64,000 nucleotides of DNA from Variovorax paradoxus. GTDB lineage: Bacteria > Pseudomonadota > Gammaproteobacteria > Burkholderiales > Burkholderiaceae_C. Below the pieces are notes generated by a model. It was not told the origin of the DNA and searched no databases. It saw only the letters and a list, made by a program, of their open reading frames with translations. The stretch is taken from positions 5,008,001 to 5,072,000 of the forward strand of contig NZ_LR743507.1 of the NCBI RefSeq assembly GCF_902712855.1, given 5' to 3'. Position numbers and translations under genes: made by a program. Below, piece by piece: positions 59,674-64,000 of this stretch; positions within the stretch are counted from its first letter, which is position 1, and each line of letters begins with the position of its first letter.

Positions 59674-61269
59674 ATGCACAAGTCCCTCGTCTCGCTGGCC
59701 GTTCTTGCGGCCCTCGCGCCCTTCTCCTGCGCCCTGCACGCCGCCGGCGACGCACCTGTGGTGCTCGACCTGCTGCTGCGCGGCGGCACCGTCTACACGG
59801 GCGATTCGGACACCCCCGAAGTCGGCGACGTGGGCATCGCAGGCGACCGCATCGTGTTCGCGGGCAGGACGGCGCCGGCGCAGTTCAGTGCGAGGCGCGT
59901 GATCGATGCCGCCGGCATGGTGGTCGCACCCGGCTTCATCGACGCGCACACGCACGCCGATGCCGACGTGCACTCGAACGATCCGAAGAAGCGGCTGAAC
60001 ATTCCGTTCATCACGCAGGGCGTGACCACTGCGGTGATCGGCAACGACGGCTTCGGCGGCTTCGACATCGCAGCGCAGGCGCAGAAGCTGCGCGCCGCGC
60101 CGGTGGGCACCAACGTGGCCATGTACGTGGGCTTCGGCCCGGTGCGGATGAGCGAGCTGGGCGAGGCCAACCGCGCACCGTCCGCCGAACAGCTCGGTGC
60201 GATGAAGCGGCGCGTGAGCCAGGGCATGTGCGAAGGCGCACTGGGCCTGTCGACCGGGCTCTTCTACACGCCGCAGAACTTCTCGAAGACCGAGGAGGTG
60301 ATCGAGCTGGCGAAGGTGGCCGCGCGCCACGGCGGGCTGTACGACAGCCACATCCGCGACGAGTCGATGTACAACATCGGCCTCAAGGGTTCGATCGACG
60401 AGGTGATCCGCATCGGCCACGAGGCGAAGCTGCCGGTGCATGTCGCGCACATCAAGGCGCTGGGCGTCGACGTGCAGGGGCAGAGCGGCGACATCATCCG
60501 GCGCATCGAGAAGGAGCGCGCGGGCGGCCTCGACATCACGGCCGACCACTACCCGTGGACCGCCTCGAGCACGCGCTTCTCGGCCGCGCTGCTGCCGCCG
60601 TGGGCCAACGAGGGCGGGCGCACCGCGATGCTGCAGCGCTTCGACGATGCGGCCGTGCAGGAGCGCCTTCGCAGGGACATGCGCGAGAACCTGCGGCTGC
60701 GCGGCGGCCCCGAGGCGATCCTGTTCTCGGCCGGCAGCACGAAGTACGTGGGCAGGACGCTGGCCGACGTGGCGAAGGCGTCGAACGCCGATCCGATCGA
60801 CGCCGCGCTGGCGGTGCTGCGCGACGGCGACCTGCTGATCGCCTCGTTCAACCAGAGCGACGACGACGTGCGCGCCTTCATGAAGCGGCCATGGGTCATG
60901 ACGTCTTCCGACTCGTCGCAGGGCCATCCGCGTGCCTACGGCACCTTCGCGCGCAAGTACGACCAGTACGTGGTGAAGGAGCACACCATTTCGCTGGCGC
61001 AGTTCATCCGCAGCAGCTCGTCGCTCACCGCCGACACGCTCGGCCTGAAACAACGCGGCCACCTGCGCCCCGGCTACTACGCCGACGTGGTGGTGTTCGA
61101 TCCGGCGCGCTATGCGGCCCGGGCGACCTACACGCAGCCGGCGCTGCTGTCGGAAGGCGTGGTCACGGTGCTGGTGAACGGGCAGCTGGCGGTCGACGCC
61201 GGCAAGCCCACCGGCGTGGGCGCGGGGCAGCCGCTGCTGCGCACGCCGAAGGCGGGCAGCTGCAGCTGA
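59674..61269 (+). CDS. Exported N-acyl-D-amino-acid deacylase
   Basis: 531 residues from ATG 59674 with signal (SLAVLAALAPFSCALHAAGD). The amidohydrolase pattern GFIDAHTHADADVHSND holds the metal-binding His-x-His; then VTTAVIGNDGFGGFDI, HIRDESMYNIGL, VAHIKALGVD and SSDSSQGHPRAYGTFARK, as in D-aminoacylases. It probably releases D-amino acids from N-acyl forms in the periplasm. The context suggests use of imported small amides. Confidence 0.92.
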   Translation: MHKSLVSLAVLAALAPFSCALHAAGDAPVVLDLLLRGGTVYTGDSDTPEVGDVGIAGDRIVFAGRTAPAQFSARRVIDAAGMVVAPGFIDAHTHADADVHSNDPKKRLNIPFITQGVTTAVIGNDGFGGFDIAAQAQKLRAAPVGTNVAMYVGFGPVRMSELGEANRAPSAEQLGAMKRRVSQGMCEGALGLSTGLFYTPQNFSKTEEVIELAKVAARHGGLYDSHIRDESMYNIGLKGSIDEVIRIGHEAKLPVHVAHIKALGVDVQGQSGDIIRRIEKERAGGLDITADHYPWTASSTRFSAALLPPWANEGGRTAMLQRFDDAAVQERLRRDMRENLRLRGGPEAILFSAGSTKYVGRTLADVAKASNADPIDAALAVLRDGDLLIASFNQSDDDVRAFMKRPWVMTSSDSSQGHPRAYGTFARKYDQYVVKEHTISLAQFIRSSSSLTADTLGLKQRGHLRPGYYADVVVFDPARYAARATYTQPALLSEGVVTVLVNGQLAVDAGKPTGVGAGQPLLRTPKAGSCS

Positions 61270-61282
61270 GGCAACGCGGGCC

Positions 61283-61975
61283 TCAGTCCTTCTTCAGGTG
61301 CCGCGTCTGGTCGTAGGTGGGCTGCGGCGGCAGGTCGGCCAGATGGCGCGTGTCGGCCCATTCGACGATCTCGATGTGGTCCGGCCGGGCCGGATCGGCG
61401 ATGCGGATGCGGTTGAAGCCTGCATTGGGAATGTCGCTGCGGCGCGGGCCGCTCAGGCTCAGTCCCTGCGCGGTGCGCCACACCATGTCGAGCACGCCGC
61501 CGTGGGTGACCACGATCAGGCGCTGCCCCCGGTGCGCGGTGGCGATGGTGCCCAGCGCCGCGATGATGCGCGTGTGGAACTCGCGCGCGGTCTCGCCTTC
61601 GGGCATGGCGTGGTCCTCGCGGAACTCCAGCCACTCTTCCCAGGCACGCGGATGCAGGTTCTGGATCTCGTCGGAGCGCATGCCCTCGACCACGCCGAAG
61701 AACTGTTCGCGCAGGCCCGCCGACGTGACCACCGGCAGCGACAGCTGCTGCGCGGCGGGCGCGGCGGTCTGCTGCGCGCGCATCAGGTCGCTGCTCAGGA
61801 TGTGCTGCACCGTCTCGCCGGCCAGCCGCAGGCCGAGGCGGCGCGCCTGTTCGTGGCCGATGTCGTTGAGCGGGACATCGGCGTGGCCCTGGAAGCGAAG
61901 CTCGCGGTTCCAGGCGGTTTCGCCATGGCGGATGAGGATCAGGTCGGTGGTGGATTCGGGTTTGGGCGTCGGCAT
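61283..61975 (-). CDS. Histidine phosphatase family protein
   Basis: 230 residues. RHGETAWNRELRFQGHADVP is the phosphohistidine core, then LSSDLMRAQQTAAPAAQ, PEGETAREFHTR and VVTHGGVLDMVWR with the second His. Such proteins remove phosphates from small molecules or proteins, as in GpmB/CobC-like enzymes. It converges with the deacylase gene. Confidence 0.93.
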   Translation of the reverse strand: MPTPKPESTTDLILIRHGETAWNRELRFQGHADVPLNDIGHEQARRLGLRLAGETVQHILSSDLMRAQQTAAPAAQQLSLPVVTSAGLREQFFGVVEGMRSDEIQNLHPRAWEEWLEFREDHAMPEGETAREFHTRIIAALGTIATAHRGQRLIVVTHGGVLDMVWRTAQGLSLSGPRRSDIPNAGFNRIRIADPARPDHIEIVEWADTRHLADLPPQPTYDQTRHLKKD

Positions 61976-62006
61976 TGGCGCCCATTTTCCACCCTGTGCG
62001 TGAAGC

Positions 62007-62648
62007 TCAGGTTCTAGCGGCCCACTGCTGTTGCAGGACCGCCACCGCGTCGGCCGGCGCCAGCGCCCCGATGCGTGCCGGCAAAGGCGTGAGCAGCGAG
62101 AGCACCCAGGCGATGACGAAGCCGCCGACGATGGCGCAGACCACCACCACCGCGGTGTACGCGATGGCCTTGTCGGGCGGGCACTTCATGAGCACCGGCA
62201 GGCCGGTGTAGAGCAGGTACACGCCGTACAGCGCAGCCAGCGCGCCGATGGCCGACAGCGCCGGCACCAGGCTGAAGATGCCGCCGACGAAGGCCGCGGT
62301 GCTCGCATAGGCCGACAGCTTGAGCGCGCCGATCTGGCTCTTGGTGCCCTCGAAGGTCGGCGCCATCGCATCGATGATGAGAGCAAGCACGAACACCATC
62401 ACCAGCGACAGCACGTAGCCCACGATCATGTTCACCAACCCCGAGACGACCGGCACGCGGAAGCTCATGCCGAACGCGCCGATGCCGACGAGCGACAGTC
62501 CGATGAAGCTCGCCACCGCCGGGATGAGCGCGAGGATCATCACGTAGTTCTTGTAGAGCGAGGCCGCATCGGCTGGCTCGGCATCGATGGCCGGCCAGGT
62601 GGCCTTGGGCTTGAGCAGGATGGACTGGACGCGTTCAACCAGGTTCAT
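62007..62648 (-). CDS. YIP1-family membrane protein
   Basis: 213 residues from ATG 62648. The start (NLVERVQSILLKPKATWPAI) is the YIP1 amphipathic region, followed by five membrane segments, including YVMILALIPAVASFIGLSLV and VLSLVMVFVLALIIDAMAP. The function of bacterial YIP1-like proteins is unclear. The frame is open far upstream, but only this start is supported. Confidence 0.85.
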   Translation of the reverse strand: MNLVERVQSILLKPKATWPAIDAEPADAASLYKNYVMILALIPAVASFIGLSLVGIGAFGMSFRVPVVSGLVNMIVGYVLSLVMVFVLALIIDAMAPTFEGTKSQIGALKLSAYASTAAFVGGIFSLVPALSAIGALAALYGVYLLYTGLPVLMKCPPDKAIAYTAVVVVCAIVGGFVIAWVLSLLTPLPARIGALAPADAVAVLQQQWAART

Positions 62649-62829
62649 TGGAAAATCCTCGACAGGTCGCAAACGAAAGACGTAGGAAAGCGCGCGCACC
62701 GTGCGTCGCGCGGCGCCGCAGAGTATGAAGTGGACACGCTGCGATCGGTGCTGGCCAGGAAGCCTATGCCTTTCCTGTGTCTTGTCTATAACGTTACGCC
62801 GGTCACCGCATTCGCGCAGAATCCGATCC

Positions 62830-63540
62830 ATGCCCAACCTAGTCCTGCTGCCCGGCCTCGCCTGCGACGAGCGCATCTGGCAAGCCCAGCTCCCCGCCCT
62901 TCCCTCCGCGTTCAATGCACGCGTGAGCGATGCCCAACTGCACAACGACTCCATCGAAGGCATGGCCGCCGCCGTGCTGCGCGACAACGACGGACCGCTG
63001 GTGCTGTGCGGCGCATCGATGGGCGGCATGGTCGCGATGGAGGCCGCCCGCCAGGCGCCCGGCCGCATCGCCGGCCTCGCATTGCTCGGCACCAGCGCGC
63101 GGCCCGAGACGCCCGACATGTTCACGCTGCGCGAAGGTGCCATCGAGTACTTCGAGCGCGGAGAGGTACGCGACGTGATCGAGCCGAACGTCTACTTCGC
63201 GTTCCACCCCACGCAGTCGGCCGACCCGGCGATGGTGGAGCGCTACCTCGACATCGTGCTCGGTGCGGGCGCCGAGCAGCTCATCCGCCAGAATCGCGCG
63301 GTGATGCGCAGGCCCGACGCGCGCCAGCACCTGCCATTGCTGCGCGCACCGGTGCTGCTGATGTGCGGCGACAGCGACCGCCTTGCGCCACCCGAATGCA
63401 CGCGGGAAATGGCGGCGCTGCTGCCGCAGTCGGAGACGGTGTGGGTGGCCGAATGCGGCCACATGCTGACCATGGAAAAACCCGGACAGGTCAACGCCGC
63501 GCTGAACGCGTGGCTCGGCAGGCAGTTTCCTTCGGCCTGA
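62830..63540 (+). CDS. Alpha/beta hydrolase
   Basis: 236 residues from ATG 62830 (MPNLVLLPGLACDERIWQAQ). The nucleophile elbow is CGASMGGMVAMEAA (Ser), an Asp occurs in LLMCGDSDRLAPPECT, and the His in WVAECGHMLTMEKPG completes the triad. It is a soluble esterase-like enzyme with unknown substrate. A longer open frame from 62701 has no support. Confidence 0.9.
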   Translation: MPNLVLLPGLACDERIWQAQLPALPSAFNARVSDAQLHNDSIEGMAAAVLRDNDGPLVLCGASMGGMVAMEAARQAPGRIAGLALLGTSARPETPDMFTLREGAIEYFERGEVRDVIEPNVYFAFHPTQSADPAMVERYLDIVLGAGAEQLIRQNRAVMRRPDARQHLPLLRAPVLLMCGDSDRLAPPECTREMAALLPQSETVWVAECGHMLTMEKPGQVNAALNAWLGRQFPSA

Positions 63541-63561
63541 CTCGCGGGCCCCGGCCCGGCC

Positions 63562-64000
63562 TCAGTGCAGCTGGCCGCCGGTTTCGGCCACGTCGTGCCG
63601 CACCGCAAGCGCAGTGGCCACGGCGATGCGCAAGGCAGCCACCAGCGTCTCGAGCGACATGCTCGGTGCGCCCGGAAAGCGCGCCGCCTGTGCGGGCAGG
63701 TAGGGGATGTGGATGAAGCCGCCGCGCACCTCGCCGCCGTCCGCCGCCGTCGCGTGCGTCGCGATGCGGTGCATCAGTCCGTAGAAGATGTGGTTGCACA
63801 CGAAGGTGCCCGCGCTGTTCGACACCGAGGCCGGCACGCCGGCCGCGCGCAGTGCGCGCACGATGGCCTTGACGGGCAGCGTCGAGAAGTAGGCGGCAGG
63901 CGCCCCCGGCACCACGGGCACGTCGATGGGCTGGCGGTCGTTGTTGTCGGGTACGCGCGCGTCGTCGACATTGATCGCGATGCGCTCCGGCGTGAACTCC
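63562..64000 (-). CDS. pcp: Pyrrolidone-carboxylate peptidase, 3' part
   Basis: The frame continues past the right edge; its start lies outside. The visible 145 residues include ERIAINVDDARVPDN, TLPVKAIVRALRAAGVPAS, the active Cys in SNSAGTFVCNHIFYGLMH, and HIPYLPAQ, the C15 peptidase pattern. It removes N-terminal pyroglutamate from peptides. It is partial in this window and probably complete outside it. Confidence 0.9.
   Translation of the reverse strand, partial: EFTPERIAINVDDARVPDNNDRQPIDVPVVPGAPAAYFSTLPVKAIVRALRAAGVPASVSNSAGTFVCNHIFYGLMHRIATHATAADGGEVRGGFIHIPYLPAQAARFPGAPSMSLETLVAALRIAVATALAVRHDVAETGGQLH

Overview
The window looks like a piece of a GC-rich beta-proteobacterial chromosome from the Comamonadaceae, most likely Variovorax or a close relative. 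This rests on gene order and protein flavour (yicC-gmk-rpoZ-spoT, lolB-ispE-tRNA-Gln-prs-rplY-pth), on a peptide-type ABC transporter cluster, and on a family of roughly 95-bp intergenic repeats. The genus is an inference; no 16S gene is present.

Positions 1 to about 21290 are the integrase-proximal part of a lambda-like tailed prophage placed beside the 3' end of a tRNA-Ser(UGA) gene (21292-21379). The leftward arm (minus strand, read right to left) runs Cro-like repressor, CII-like regulator, a replication initiator with an iteron-rich candidate origin inside it, TerS, TerL, a Mor-like activator, gpW, portal, a protease-capsid fusion, a DUF2190 decoration protein and a gpFII-like joining protein. 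Tail and lysis genes would lie beyond position 1. The rightward arm has a CI/S24 repressor, an HNH nuclease, a train of small uncharacterised early genes, an HD hydrolase and an AlpA-like excisionase, and it ends at the tyrosine integrase. Six matching 17-bp dyads, three between cro and cI and three before the small-gene train, look like operators of one repressor.

Three loci look like cargo. (i) A plus-strand pair at 3075-4631 is wedged into the minus-strand head operon. It encodes a predicted ADP-ribosyltransferase and a RibD-type zinc deaminase with an unrecognised C-terminal domain; this is my best candidate for an undescribed system. (ii) An HNH nuclease lies just after cI. (iii) An AT-richer gene at 17862-19982 encodes a Sll1717-like P-loop ATPase joined to a PD-(D/E)XK-like nuclease, between the excisionase and the integrase. 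A near-identical 27-bp dyad occurs twice in the head module and is a possible site for the Mor-like protein.

From 21422 the window is core genome: hemW, rdgB, rph, a PP2C phosphatase and Ser/Thr kinase pair, yicC, gmk, rpoZ, spoT, greB, three tRNAs, hrcA, nadK, recN, rapZ, mutY, a dynamin-like GTPase, mutM, a TPR protein, lolB, ispE, tRNA-Gln, prs, rplY, pth, a small exported protein and a ferredoxin. From 47177 comes a peptide-type ABC transporter (two permeases, two ATPases, two tandem binding proteins) followed by an amidase. Then come a YitT-like membrane protein, a LysR regulator divergent from a tautomerase, a TPR protein, an N-acyl-D-amino-acid deacylase, a histidine phosphatase, a YIP1-like protein, an alpha/beta hydrolase and the C-terminal part of pyrrolidone-carboxylate peptidase, which runs off the right edge. 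Several of these handle small amides or peptides, which suggests a scavenging neighbourhood.
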